Of a DNA stretch of 64,000 bases, positions 24,706 through 39,487 are shown one piece after another. The stretch spans positions 6,015,001 through 6,079,000 of the forward strand of contig NC_003075.7 of NCBI RefSeq assembly GCF_000001735.4, read 5' to 3'. Position numbers and translations under genes: made by a program. Source of the DNA: Arabidopsis thaliana. Lineage: Eukaryota > Streptophyta > Magnoliopsida > Brassicales > Brassicaceae. Within the stretch, counting starts at the first letter, position 1. Every line of letters begins with the position of its first letter. Under the pieces are notes generated by a model. It had not been told where the DNA came from, made no database searches, and saw only the letters and a program-made list of their open reading frames with translations.

Positions 24706-24921
24706 ATGGATGAGGAGGCATCTCGGACAGCAAGAGAGTCACTAGAGCTTGTGTTTCGCATGTCAAACATCTTGGACACGGGTTTGGACCGGCATACTTT
24801 GTCAGTTCTCATAGCTCTTTGTGATCTTGGTGTTAACCCTGAAGCTCTAGCTACTGTTGTGAAAGAGCTTCGTCGCGAGTCTATCCCCGATTCTGTCACA
24901 ACCACACCATCTATACACTGA
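24706..24921 (+). CDS. GIP1: GIP1, MOZART1-type gamma-tubulin complex subunit
   Basis: A 71-aa single-exon coding region that fits the MZT1/MOZART1 family across its length (ARESLELVFRMSNILDTGLDRHTLSVLIALCDLGVNPEALATVVKEL). In plants GIP1 binds GCP3 of the gamma-tubulin complex and is needed for microtubule nucleation, spindle function and nuclear envelope organisation. I chose the ATG at 24706; a longer frame starts nine codons upstream but lies across the presumed leader splice site. The normal MZT1 length is 70-80 aa. Confidence 0.92.
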   Translation: MDEEASRTARESLELVFRMSNILDTGLDRHTLSVLIALCDLGVNPEALATVVKELRRESIPDSVTTTPSIH

Positions 24922-25249
24922 TCAGGTATTGAGAATTTTCTCAGTCTAATGATGATTGACGAGTCTATGCCCAAGTCTACCTCTTTCTGTTGTTTTCAGA
25001 TCTAACATATCGACCGGTCGAAATTTATGTTGCAGGTATGCAATGGATTATACAAGTATTGTGGTTGGTATGTGAATCTTGTTACTACTTTTTTTGTATC
25101 ATTTAAACAAAATTTGTATGGATGAATTATAACTTCTTTTATTTGTATGAACCGTTATTTGAAAGCCAAAGTAGCAGAATGCAAAAAAAAGTATATAATT
25201 GTAATTTTATCTCTCAAAAGCTCATAGAAAATTCAGTGATCATGTGTCA
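24922..25249 (+). other. GIP1 3' region
   Basis: Likely 3'UTR. ttttcag and ttgcag motifs at about 24994 and 25030 suggest possible 3'UTR splicing, but nothing is certain. No other gene. Confidence 0.4.
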
Positions 25250-26140
25250 CTAAAGCAGAATGCAAAAGGAATTTGGGATCATCTGATTCACAACCCCTGG
25301 AAGGTAAAAACATTCTATGTATCCCCGAAGAGGGAAATCACACTCAATCAAAATCTCTGCACACCAAATCTCCGTTTTACATTCCTTAGTATAAGTCTTC
25401 CACCGAACTATCACTCTCCTTCCTCAGGCCAGGGTTTTGTCACCGAAATAAGATACTTAGAGGACGGTTCTTCAAGTCCTCTAATCGTGAACGTGCATAT
25501 ATCACCGCAGACTAGTTTCGAGTTTCAGAAACCCTCGCTGTCCACCATACGTTATTCTTTGACTCTAACAAGCAAACAGTAGGGCACAAACCAATAATTT
25601 TCTCGCGAGAAAATCTTCCAGTACATTTTGTTGGCTCCCAAGTCTGTGTCTTTGGGTCGTAAACTTCTCCATAATTCTCAGCAGTGTCATAATACTTACT
25701 GCTGATGCCTCCAAACACAGATCTTACCGTCGATAACATTAAAACATGCTTCTTCTCGAGGGACATGCATCTTGGGGAGTTGACGCAAATGATGAGTTTT
25801 ACAACCAAGTAAATATCTGAACCAAGTGATACAACAGTCGAAGAACTAGGATGTTGGTAAGGAAAGTTAGGAAGTGAAGGGACTGGTATCAGTTTCTGGT
25901 TGGGAGAAAGGGAATGTACGAACCAGCCAGGTTTTTTATTTAAGTTTAAGCAAACATAGAGACACTTCTCCTTTTTTCCTATAAGGGATCTTGCGGCCTC
26001 GAGGTCAGGGGAAGCTAGGAGTGATCGGAAAGTCTTTGGAGACTAGAGATAGGGTTGGATAATGGCACACTTCTACAAAGTATTGGAAATGTGTTTTTCT
26101 TTAAGCCTAGAGACAAAAGGCCTGAGTTTTACTCTTTCAC
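25250..26140 (-). pseudogene. F-box/kelch-repeat pseudogene
   Basis: On the minus strand, from about 26040 downward, the typical post-F-box segment is readable (KTFRSLLASPDLEAARSLIGKKEKCLYVCLNL, then PGWFVHSLSP and LIPVPSLPNFPY). A degenerate kelch unit follows at 25808-25512 (GGISSKYYDTAENYGEVYDPKTQTWEP). An in-frame TAG near 26046 separates this from the degraded F-box end, and later kelch units are lost. Intact relatives are SCF ubiquitin-ligase adaptors, a very large and unstable family in Arabidopsis. This copy is broken. Confidence 0.7.
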
Positions 26141-26651
26141 AATGGCTAATACATCCATAGATTTCTGTCTTTAATTGACTCTAATACTTGTATTTCTTCC
26201 GTGGCCTTTACGCCAAATCAATCTGTGGTAACATCGGTAGGAAGAAAATATTATAATATTCGTCTTCACCTGTTAATCTACTCGGTAAGTATACGGTATA
26301 GTTTCTGCGTAATGGTTAAACTTTTAGAAGACAAGTATTAAGCATATATAGACAAAGAACCAAAGTAATAAGCTAGTTATATACCCACACTCAATGGTTA
26401 GCTTAATGATTCACCAGAGACGCTTTACTCTTCAAACTCACTCATCTCACATTCATCATTACTCCACAACTGTACAGCTGAAGAATATCAGTCACACTGA
26501 ACACTCTTTTTAACTCTATTGTTTGCCAAAATCATGCATGGTCACAAATTCATAGCCGAGGGACATCCTCAGAGGAGTTGATTGCTTCTTCAAAGCAATG
26601 AGCCCCGACATTGAACCTTTTGGTTAGTACGGTGTTACCTTTTTTGCGGTT
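26141..26651. other. Intergenic and 3' flank of the RING gene
   Basis: No gene recognised. The last ~200 bp probably include the 3'UTR of the minus-strand RING gene. Confidence 0.45.
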
Positions 26652-28681
26652 TTACCAGCCTGGTAAGGAGCTCGCAGATGCAAAGTGAATGAAAGACCTG
26701 CGCGAGTCATTTTGATGAAGTGAATGCTCGCGCTGGCTTGTTAACAACCCAACAACCTGGCTTCTTGATGCATTTCCCGGGCCAAGTATGTGCGTATATC
26801 TTGAGTGGAGGAAACGAGGCAAAGAAACCTGGTGGGGTGAGTTGTAAGATCTTTGGGAAACGGCGTTCCTGAGATCTGCTGAACTCCGGCTAACTGGTAT
26901 AGGCCGGGAAAATCGGTTTGATCCATTTTGGAAGCTTGTGTGGGAGCGAGAGTGGGAGAGATACATAGGAACTGTGTGTGGCTGCATTGAGGTGGATGGT
27001 AAAGAAGGGTCTACTCTGATGGATATTGGTAGCTCATGAGATGACTGCAATGGGGTTGTGGAGGATGATGATAAGAGAAACGATGACGTCGGGGTCATGC
27101 TAGGAGTCCGAGAAAGAAAGGGTGTGTGCTCTGATGGGGGCTTGTCGGTACTGATGCTTCTTGCATCGCGTTTGCAAACCGGGCAAAAGGATTTCCTCTG
27201 GCCAAGCCACAAGTCTACACAAGCAACATGAAATTCTGCCAAGACAACAAGAAGAACCAATTAAGAATGGTTATGCATGAATTTTTTTTTACTTCGAACT
27301 GAGTCAAAGTACTTACTGTGATGGCAAGGTAGGATCCTTAGCTTGTCCCCTTTCTCATAATTCTCAAGGCATATGCAGCACAATATAGATGTAGTTGCTT
27401 CATCACAAATACCGTTAAATATGGTAGTAGGCATACGTATTATCATGCTTTTGGGCATACGATGAAAGTCATTGCCATTAAGAGCCAGAATACGCCGACG
27501 CCTAACTCGATGCCTACGGACAAAGAAGCAAGTAGCGAGCACAGCCGACATGGCGAGGAGAGATATGAAAGAAATAGCCATGATTGACCATGCTGAAGTC
27601 TCGAAACTTGGCATGAGCCACACTTCAAAATCGGTACGACCCGCATACTCTTTAAGTACTTCCCCAGTTGCTTTGGAGACAAACGTACCATAAATAAGTA
27701 CACCAGAGGGGTTTCCTGCCACTACATTAGATTCACAAGATCATTAACAACTAATGTATGTAACCAAAGTCTCAAGCAACAAATCAAAACAAGAAACAAT
27801 ACAAAGCCTACGACAAAATAACGAAAAAAGGCGAGGGAAAGAAGTGTTTACTTGATACTAAGAACCCAAAATCTTCATAGTCATAAACAATAGCAGCTTT
27901 ATAACCAGCCTTTTGAGCATTCCTAATCTTATCTTCGAAACTACAACCACCGCGGATAATCAACACATACGGAGGAGACACAGTAGTTCCATTTTTCACA
28001 TTCACCGTATTCACCAAATCCGAACAAGCATCGAGTGGCTCTGCTACATACAACACACCGCCTTGATCCGATCTCTTAATCATCGGAGCTGAAAAAACAG
28101 TAAATCAATCACCATTACCATCAAAGCCAATGAACAAAAATCTGATAACAACCCAATTTCTCAAATCTGATTTAGAACAAACCATAACTTGAAAAAGACA
28201 ACAAAGTTTCAAACTTTCTCTATAAACGATCAAACCCAAATAACAAAAGCTGAACAAATTCAAAACCCAATTTCTCAATTCTAATTTGGAACATTTCAAA
28301 CAAACAATAACTTGAAAAAGGAAACAAAGTTTCAAACTTTCTCTATATACAATCAAACCCAAATAACAAAAGCTGAACAAATTCAAAACCCAATTTCTCA
28401 ATTCTAATTTGGAACATTTCAAACAAACAATAACTTGAAAAAGGAAACAAAGTTTCAAACTTTATATATAAACGATCAAACCCAAATCTGCTATTAAGGC
28501 CAAAGATTCCACAATTTCGTTCCATTACAGTAATCGATGGAACAGTGACAAAGAACTTACTGAAAGTGGCTTCGACGTCGTCGAAGGAGAGAGATGTGCT
28601 GTTACCGATCAACAGAACTTTTGCAGAAACCAAGTGTGAAATTAGTAACAGAGATAAAATTACAATCGAAGAACGGATCAT
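26652..28681 (-). CDS. PA-TM-RING protein (RMR-type, RING-H2)
   Basis: Four coding exons: 28681-28561, 28088-27852, 27721-27317 and 27235-26652; 448 aa. Order of parts: signal peptide ([19 protein letters not shown], residues 1-20), protease-associated domain (about 30-160, including [29 protein letters not shown]), transmembrane segment (about 180-205, [23 protein letters not shown]), basic stop-transfer [14 protein letters not shown]2 ([14 protein letters not shown] ... [13 protein letters not shown] ... CPVC, about 245-290), then a long Ser/Pro-rich tail. Members act as vacuolar sorting receptors or endomembrane ubiquitin ligases. An upstream in-frame ATG at 28717 exists, but starting at 28681 puts the signal peptide first. 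At4g09560 by order. Confidence 0.93.
28140..28482. repeat. 123-bp tandem repeat inside RING gene intron 1
   Basis: The phrase caaagtttcaaacttt recurs at 28202, 28325 and 28448, exactly 123 bp apart, with nearly identical sequence between. About 2.7 copies. Because 123 is a multiple of three, one frame stays open and gives a spurious repeated peptide. Confidence 0.92.
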
Positions 28682-28717
28682 GTTTTCTAAAGCTTTAAAG
28701 GAATCGAAGTAACCCAA

Positions 28718-30093
28718 AAATGAATATTTGTATCGGAAGAGAAAAGAAGCAAATTGGAAGAAGAAATTGAAAAAGTATTTTAGGGTTTTAATGGAAGATT
28801 ATAAACACTTGAGCTTCCATAGAAGGCGAGTTAAGAGACCAGAGACTATGAAGAGAATATCTAGAATTGTTCAGAATAATTATTTTTTGTTTTTATTTTG
28901 GTTTACAGCAGTTAACTTTGGAATTATTGCGAAATGTACCCAAAACATTTGTTTTCTGCTAAAAAGGACCTTAAAATAATTTTCACATGAAAAACAAAAT
29001 ATTTTGCTTTGCCCAAACAAAAAAAAAAGTATTACATATTGCTGATTTTGGGAAAACATTTGTCCAGTCATGTGTGTCAAATAAATAAATTTCCGATTAT
29101 GAATTATGGATGGCTAATTAGTTCAAGATTTAAATAGTAATACAGTAATCTGGTGAAATATTACAAATAAGTTGACTAACATAATAGCTAAATATTTTTT
29201 TCTATATGTAATTGTGAGCAATTGTGGACCACAAAATCTGAAACGAGAAAATTATTTGACGTTTAATATTTTAATACTATTAATAAAATAAATTAATATG
29301 ATTTTCAAGTTTGTCAAAGATTCAATGTTTTAACAAGTAAAATTGAATTATTCTTCTTTGAATTTGTTTAAGATTTTAAGGAAATTACTGGAGTAATAGA
29401 TTATTAAGCATATGCATCATAAAAATAAACTTGTCCACGTCCGGAAGGATTACCCGCCAATCCCCATCCCAAATTTCTAGGACCATGGTCCATACTCCAT
29501 ACTCATATCTCTTGGAATAATTATCCATTGAAAACACCTAGTTTGTTTTATTCCAATATAACGAAAAACGTGTTAAATATAAGAGGATATATCCAAATTA
29601 TCCATTATTTTATTTTTAATTAGTATATCAAATTTTGCAATATCAAATTTCTTAAAAAAAACAAATGTTATCATTATTAGTTTACTACCCCTATAGTTTC
29701 TATGGATCTGGTATCAAAGCATATTAAATGGAAGACAATTAGTATCCACTGCACCGACATAAATTGAACTCAGATTAAGTGATGCAACTAGTTGGATAGA
29801 GTCCATTGACCATTCTGTCAACTTGAATGGTTATCTTACTAACTTCGCTCTCCTTTGAGAACCATTGAAAAAGATAAAATATTTGTCAATGAGACCATTG
29901 TCTTTGACAAACTTATATCAACCATCTTAGAAAGTTATAGCCTTATAGTCTCGTCTTGGCTTATTGTCCATTTGACCAGTCCAAATGACTATTTATGGCT
30001 TTCGAAGAACAATAGTCTTAGGAAGAAATTTTGTATAGTATTTATTTTATTATATGCTTTTGAAATAATTTACGAAATGATAATCATCATATA
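28718..30093. other. Intergenic with a possible retroelement scrap
   Basis: AT-rich. At 29711-29722 ctggtatcaaag resembles a tRNA-Met primer-binding site. It is followed by a weak open frame (29855-30103, with LTSPNDYLWLSK) that could be Copia gag debris. No intact gene. Confidence 0.4.
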
Positions 30094-30995
30094 TCATATA
30101 TGAAAGGTGGCTAACTTTCTCCATATGGGTGACATATCATCACACAAAAAAATGACATGTATCATTGAATATTGATTAAATAAAAAATCAGCAAAATTAA
30201 TTGAGAGAAAATCAAAAGTCTCATATTGTGTTAAATCCTCCATTAATTCATTTTTTAAATGATTTTTTCAAAATAAAAATAAAATTATAAAATTATTTAT
30301 TTAAATAAATCAATTAGTACTTTTATTTTACTTTTATTATTTCTTATTTTTTAAAAAATTTAATGGTCAATGGTCATCACTCTATAATGACTAAATAGTT
30401 ATTTGTGTTGTAGTTTAGTTGTTTGCTACCTAATAGTTTATTTATTTTACCTTGATTTTTTATTATTATTACGTTATGGTTCATATTGTATCATATGAAA
30501 TTCTGTCTTTTCATTTTTATATCTTATGGTAATTTCGTAACATTGACATTCAACATTTTCAAGTAATAGTCTTTTGAGACGTTAGACATACTATGAAATT
30601 TAAAATAAATCCATTTGTCTTATATGGCTATATGCAATAGCATAAAATCTAAAAAGTGTTACTAAAATAACTCTTTAATTTTTGCTTCTTTCTTTCATAC
30701 GAAAATTCTTGAAATAAAAATACCTTATATTCTTGTTGTGATATATTCATGATAATGAACAGATTTTAGAATTTTGGATATAAAAATAATCAGATTATAC
30801 ATGAAAGTATATAGAAATTAATATTTAGAGTCAAAAATGAATATAACAATAAAAAATGCAAGTACATAAGATGAATCTAATTTTACTAAGTATAAAATAA
30901 CAAACAAAACATAAATTAGTAACAAAAATAATTAACATATTTTTATCTAAACAATTTTCAAAACAAACCCACGCGTACCGTGGGAATTCATCTAG
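30094..30995 (+). mobile_element. Non-autonomous Helitron, copy 2
   Basis: Starts TC-atatatgaaaggtggc, with 3' hairpin cccacgcgtaccgtggg (30968-30984), ending CTAG (30992-30995) before T: the canonical Helitron terminus. About 0.9 kb, AT-rich, non-coding, and related along its length to copy 1 at 18546. Confidence 0.82.
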
Positions 30996-31680
30996 TATTT
31001 ATGAAAGTTGGTTAACTTTTCATGTGAATGATACATCATCATTTTAGCATTTATCACATGTTCTCTAAATAGTAAATGTAAATAATGGTTAATTATACAT
31101 ATTATTTAATTTTACATATTTAATTGTATCAATATTAATATTTAAAATTATTTTATTAGTTTTCTCATGCTCTAGGATTTTCTGCTAATTTTTATAATTT
31201 TAACTTAAAATATGGAATAAATAATAGTATATTGAATTAGCTAATAGTTCGAGTAGGTTATTCTTCAGAATTTTTAAAAAGAGTATGTGAGTAGCTCCAC
31301 TATCAAATTTTTGAGGTTTGTATAATTATAACATTATAATTTATAAAATTGCTATAGCACAAAAATTGTTTAAAGATTGTGTGAGTGATACATTGTTGAA
31401 AATATTGTTAAGAATGTATTGCTAAAGATATTTATAGCAATTCACGGGCTTGGTATTTGGAGCTCAATAATTATCTCATCAAATCCAGTTTTAGAAACTA
31501 AGTGTCTGAATGCATTATTTCCTTATTTGTACATACAAAATGTTATACCATCCTCTATTCATTGGTCTATGTTAATGACATAATCATCACATGAAACAAT
31601 TTGGATGCATTTGAAAATATTTTACAAAATCTAGCTATCAGTTTTCACTTAAAGACTTGGGTGAGTAAATATTGAAGAAT
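30996..31680 (+). mobile_element. 5' fragment of a third Helitron abutting copy 2, then unassigned AT-rich DNA
   Basis: Directly after the CTAG of copy 2 the sequence reads tatgaaagttggttaac ... gatacatcatc, the same 5' family head as copy 1, recognisable for about 75-100 bp. No matching 3' hairpin follows, so the remainder up to the Harbinger relic is lost or unrelated. No gene. Confidence 0.55.
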
Positions 31681-32822
31681 AACTTACAAATTGATTCTAT
31701 CAATCACAAATCGCAAACCTGAATGCTTTCGGTTGAACAAATCTCGTGCAGTTACTAGTGTTCCTCCTCTACCAAAATGACCAAGATGATATAGCATCCT
31801 ACGATATGAACTAAGAAACCCAGTCTTGGTGGGATATCCGAAATCAACAAGATAGTACTTCCCACTAGGCGGATGTGGGAAAAAGGTTCATTCCTCGCAC
31901 AATGATTCAAAACTTTTGTATCATGTGCTCTACAAGATATACTGACATATGCATATATGAATTTCATATCGAAGTTACATATAGCAAGAACATTCATTAT
32001 ATGTTCTATCTTTCTATATTTATATTTTTCTACAGATTGACTTAGACGGCGAACCGGGACATAAGTTCCATCAAGTGCTCCAACACAATCTCTAAAAACA
32101 GGCCAATATCAATCATCATTCTTCTAAACAGGGTTTACTCTCGTAAATTCACCTTCTTGTGGCTTTAGTGTATCCACTACAAACTTTAAAAGAGCACTCA
32201 AAACATCATCAATCTTTTTTTTTTTTACCGTATTCAATGACCGTTGATATCTTGTAACTATATCTCAAACAGTTTTATCCTGACCAACCACCTCGAAAAG
32301 TATTAGTGATTTCTACCTATATAGTGAAGAAGACCGTAAGTATTAGTTCCAAACATTTAGACCCATTATATAGAAACAGACATAGAATTTGGAAATTTTG
32401 AATAAACCGATCAAGCTGAGAGTAACTAAGAGAACACAAATAAATAAGAAACTCAAAATATTTAAGAGATTTCAGTCAGTGAATAACGAAAGTACCTCGG
32501 AGTAGAGATTCAACGTTGTATTAGAAGTAACCAACGACGGGAGATCTAGTTGAGCTCAAGTCACCGGATAATATTTCGCAAGATTGCGGCGGCGGAGAGA
32601 GATTGGTTTCAAAGAGTTTGAGATCGATGAGTGTAAGAGAGAAATGATGAAAAAGAAGTAGAAGAAATAGAGTTAGGTTTGTTTGTAGTTTCTCAAACAT
32701 AATAAGGGTATAATTGTCATTTATCATATATAATACAACTTTTAAGCGTTGACCGCAGCATTATGCCGCACTTACTTGCATCTGCCGCTGTTGCAGCAAC
32801 CTAGATAATCAAACGAACATCT
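31670..32822 (-). pseudogene. PIF/Harbinger transposase relic with one terminal region
   Basis: Minus strand, from about 32290 to 31680: DDE-4 nuclease pieces KPQEGEFTRVNPV, PVFRDCVGALDGTYVPVRR (first catalytic Asp in ALDG), ICNFDMKFIYAYVSI and RAHDTKVLNHCA (second Asp), then after a one-base frameshift near 31880-31885 the frame for SGKYYLVDFGYPTKTGFL and RDLFNRKHSGLRFVIDRI. Stops also occur upstream of FRDC. At 32745-32822 (inverted) lie the GC-rich words gttcgtttgattatctagg and ctgcaacagcggcag, typical of Harbinger ends in Arabidopsis. The opposite terminus was not found. Confidence 0.78.
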
Positions 32823-34559
32823 TATTAAAAAAAAACAGAAGCTGAAAGCCCAAGCTTATTTAAAGATGGGCCAATAGGGGCCTGCATAAAGTTCCAATTT
32901 TATTTAGAAAATATCTATTTAACATCATTTATGAATAAAGTGTCCTCCGATGCTATTTGGGTTTGGTTAAAGATGGATTTTGGAGGTTTTCCAAATGATG
33001 TCAGATTTTGAAGATGAACAATGAAATAAATATATCTAAAGCTTATACATCTAGGTCTCTTACCCAACGGCGATGAAATAAAGAATACATGTACTAAAAC
33101 GACGCATGCAAAATAATACCTGAAATTTTCTTTCTACGTTGGAACTCATTGCAAAAGATGAGGAATATTGCATAGCCATGGATTGGATAGAGCCATAAAG
33201 AATCGGTACACATTGCTTTTCATATTTTAATATCGTTAAGGCGTAATGTAATAAGTATTAGAAATGGATTTTTAAAAGTATTTAGATAGTTCGGGTTTAA
33301 ATTTTATTTTATTGCTGATTGGACTTTGTTTTACAATTATAGAGAAATAATTTTGTGTTAAATTATAGTATTATACGACATTCACACAATTACATTTACA
33401 TTAACATGTACCACGTCTATTTTATAATATTGCTCCAAAACGAAAGAGTGGTCTTCACGACGAGCGAGGTTTAAAATTTGTAGTCGTGCATTGCAAAAAG
33501 CTGCGAAAACCGTGTGAACTCTCAACCAAACCAAATATGATATGAAGAAATTGGTTCTTGTCCATTCGGTGGTTAGTGTGCATGCATGTCGGTGAATTTT
33601 ATATGTTTTCCATTTACGACCTTTTCTCTTTATATCATATAGATTTTTAGGGGAAAAAAAAATCATATAGATTTTTAAAAAATCATGTTCCCAATTAAGA
33701 CATAATGTTTAGTAGCCAAATTGAGAACCAACCTTTTTTCTGTTTATTAAATAATTTAAGTGGATGGATTTTACACATATATTTTAATGTCTTACATAAA
33801 TAAAATATCATGTTATTTTTTTTGATAATATCATGTTTTATTGATAAAATCCATACATACTTGATACTTGCAAAAAATATCATGCACAAATTTATCTCTA
33901 TAAATGGTTATCTACCTTTTTTTTTTTTTTTTTTTTGAACACAATTTACCTAATAATCTTAATAAATATAAGAGAAATGTAACGCATACTTTTGTTGGAC
34001 ATTGTTTTTGGTCGAGTCTGATTGGTTTTTTGTTCAGATCTATCGGATTTATGTATTTAAGATCTAATAAACAAATTATAAAAAATTTGATTCGATTTGG
34101 TTATCGATTTTATTAATAATGTTAATATAATCCGACTTACTTTGGTTAGAAAAATTAATTCAAAAGTAACAACAAAAAAAAATTGGATAACAAAACCATC
34201 TAAAATCCTGCTAATTAATTCACATCTAATAACCGAATCCGAACCTAAATGACCAAACCATTTGTGTAAAAATCTCAAGCCTAGTCCCTATATTTCAATA
34301 GATTTTTTTCTTTTTTTTTTGGTCAAGATCAATAGATTTTTTTCATCAATTCAATTTATTGCAAATTTGCAATAATAGTTGGTAAATACTATAAATGTAA
34401 ATGGTCACGGGATAACAAAAGAGCAATAATAATATAATAATTGCATAAGACGAGTCAACATGACCAAGAAACATTGAAGGGTTCGTAACTTCGTATCATC
34501 TTCCTCCTCCTCCTTTGATAAACACCAAAAAAAGGCAGAGACTTTCGAAATCAAGAACA
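32823..34559. other. Intergenic and CPK4 promoter region
   Basis: No gene recognised. Contains an 18-19-base poly-T run at 33918-33936 and AT-rich sequence. The leader of CPK4 begins by about 34490 (cttcctcctcctcctttg). Confidence 0.5.
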
Positions 34560-37184
<2,625 letters not shown>

Positions 37185-37720
37185 TTATAATCATCTATAT
37201 ACTTGGAATTGAGAAATGAGAACTCACAAAAGAAAAACTGAATCTTTCCTTTTTGTTTTCGTTTCCACTTTTGTAGATGAGCAACTTTCTCAATTTTGTT
37301 ATAAGCATGGATAATTTTGCTTCATATTTTCTGCGTATAGAACCATTATATGATCAGAATCACCCATATTTGGTCAAAGCAATGTCTTCAAGCATTTACA
37401 TAATCATGTTTGTTATACATAAGCCAATAGGCTGCAGAGTCAGATCTCTGAATCAAGTATTCAATATACAAAGCCAATCATGATTCAGTAAACTAGCTAC
37501 ACAAACACTTACTACTACAAGGGGGTAAGAGAAGCTCTCAAATCGAAGACAATAAACAAATCAAAGCCAGAGTTAGCGATTTTAAGCTCCGCGATGTTGC
37601 AGAAACAATCTTCTTCTTTTATCTTGAGCTCATAAACACCTTTGAAATGCTGCCATGCGACTGAAAGGTGCTGCTCATCAATATCTATATAAATGATTAT
37701 ACTCTTCAGTCTTCGACTCT
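37185..37720. other. Convergent 3' ends of CPK4 and the VTT-domain gene
   Basis: Only 536 bp separate the two stop codons, so the 3'UTRs face each other and could overlap. No separate gene seen. Confidence 0.55.
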
Positions 37721-39313
37721 TCATTCATATACTCTCTTTCTCTTTAGAAGGGCAGGGAATATGGAGATGGATCCAATGAGGAACAGCACTGACAAGGTCT
37801 TGAAATCATACAAATCCTTTACTGATCTGAGATCTCCAAGAGCCAAACCAGCCTGTGTAAATGAAAGTAAATGTTAGCCTCTTAAACACGAAAGAACAGC
37901 GGAATGAGATTGAACAATAGACTCACTCTAACTGTGATGTACGAAGCTGGCATAAGACCGACTAGAGTCGCCAAAAAGAAGACGTGAAAGGGTATGTCAA
38001 CGATTGGAGAAGACAAATTGATAAAGAGGTTTGGAAGTGTTGGTGTTATCCTTAAGAACAGCATGTAGTTTAGCAGCCTATCTCTTCTTTTCGCAATCTG
38101 ACCCATTGAAGATTTCAAGACATTAATGCTTTCAGAACAAGAGACATTACTAAATACTAATCAAACACAAAAGAACTTACCTCAGCTTGGAAAAACCTCA
38201 ACTTTTCAGGCCATAACCAGTTAACCAATGGCCTACCGACCAATTTCGATAAGAAGAAGCAAGAACATGCTCCAGCAGTTGCATTAAGGACAACAAGAAC
38301 AAAACCTCTAACCACACCGAAAAGAGCTCCAGCAAGCAATGACATAAAGATCGTTCCAGGTATCATAAATGTCTGCATAAAGATATACGTCGAACAGTAA
38401 CCTAAAATGAACCGTGCTTGGTACTCACTTGCATAAGACCCAAGATTCTCTCTGCACATATTCATCATATCAATATATCATCATCATATAGTAAGTCCAA
38501 GCATATCACATTCAACTGAAAACGCAACTTTCAAATCAAGTCTTAATGCTAATGCATGTACTTATTTTGAAATTCAAGTAACACTACTAAAAGCTAAACA
38601 CTTTCAGTTTCTACATTTGCATAAATTCAATTCTCAATCTATAATACCAAACAACAAGCTAATCACATACAAACAAACTGAGAATGCTGATTCTAGAATC
38701 ATGTCTTTAAGCTAATTTTCTGCTCTCTAAAGTCTAAACCAATTTATCGGAATCTTCGAAAGATTCAAACTTTCAATATGGGTTTTTGAATTAGAATTCA
38801 GATTCAACAGATCACTATTAAAAAGCTAAACACTTTCAATTCCTACATTAGCTTAAACTCAATTTTTTCAATCAATAGAACAAACGAACAAGCTTATCAC
38901 AAACAGAAAATTTTCCATCAATTTTCCGAAAGATTTGAACTTTCAATTTGGGTTTAAGATTTAAGAGATAACTACTCAAAGCTAAACACTTTCAATTGTA
39001 AAAGAAGAAGCTTTTAATCTCACTTGAGCAATCGAAGATCGGAGATAGTTCTAGGAACTTTGAGCTTGCCGTATTCAGCGGCAGGCATGGTGAGGTAAAT
39101 ACAAAAGAGTCCGGTGGTGAAAACGAGAAAGACGGTGAAAAACACGGCGAATTCCCACCGTGAGAGAGGAAATCTCTCCGATTTGGTTCGTTTACCAGTC
39201 GGTGAGTCATCGTTTAAGAGTCCTTTAGCTGCCGATGAAGCTGCGGGGCTTTCTTCGTCTTTTACTAGCTGTCTTGCTCCACCGTCACCTGTTAAATTCC
39301 GAGGAGCCGCCAT
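37721..39313 (-). CDS. SNARE-associated Golgi (VTT/DedA) membrane protein
   Basis: Four coding exons: 39313-39024, 38451-38181, 38097-37927 and 37852-37721; 287 aa. N-terminal ~45 residues are hydrophilic and cytosolic. TM1 is at about 50-75 (WEFAVFFTVFLVFTTGLFCIYL). The VTT core at about 110-230 contains the family pattern FMIPGTIFMSLLAGALFG and a second re-entrant-like stretch (RITPTLPNLFINLSSPIVDIPFHVFFLATLVG). The C-terminus ends basic (KRKRVYE). The domain is shared with animal TMEM41B/VMP1, which are ER lipid scramblases, and with bacterial DedA. A scramblase-like role in the plant endomembrane is inference. At4g09580 by order. Confidence 0.92.
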
Positions 39314-39487
39314 TACTGTGTCTGTAATGCTTTCTCAAGAAAACCCAATTTTGAAGGAAACTGAAGAACTTAACATTTGTTGGATATGTGCAATTTCAGA
39401 CGCAAAGACTTGATATTTAATAATATTTATAATTTAATTGGAAATGGGTTTTGCTGATGCACAGAATTTTGCGTTTGCGGATAGTAT

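Noticed and set aside
25244-25582. 112-aa + strand frame next to GIP1
   Set aside because: Antisense to readable F-box/kelch pseudogene text; no recognised domain.
28105-28458. 117-aa frame with a duplicated 41-aa unit
   Set aside because: Falls entirely in intron 1 of the RING gene and only mirrors the 123-bp DNA repeat.
29700-30103. Copia 5' end (PBS-like ctggtatcaaag plus gag)
   Set aside because: The 12-base match and weak peptide are not enough without an LTR; kept only as a possibility.
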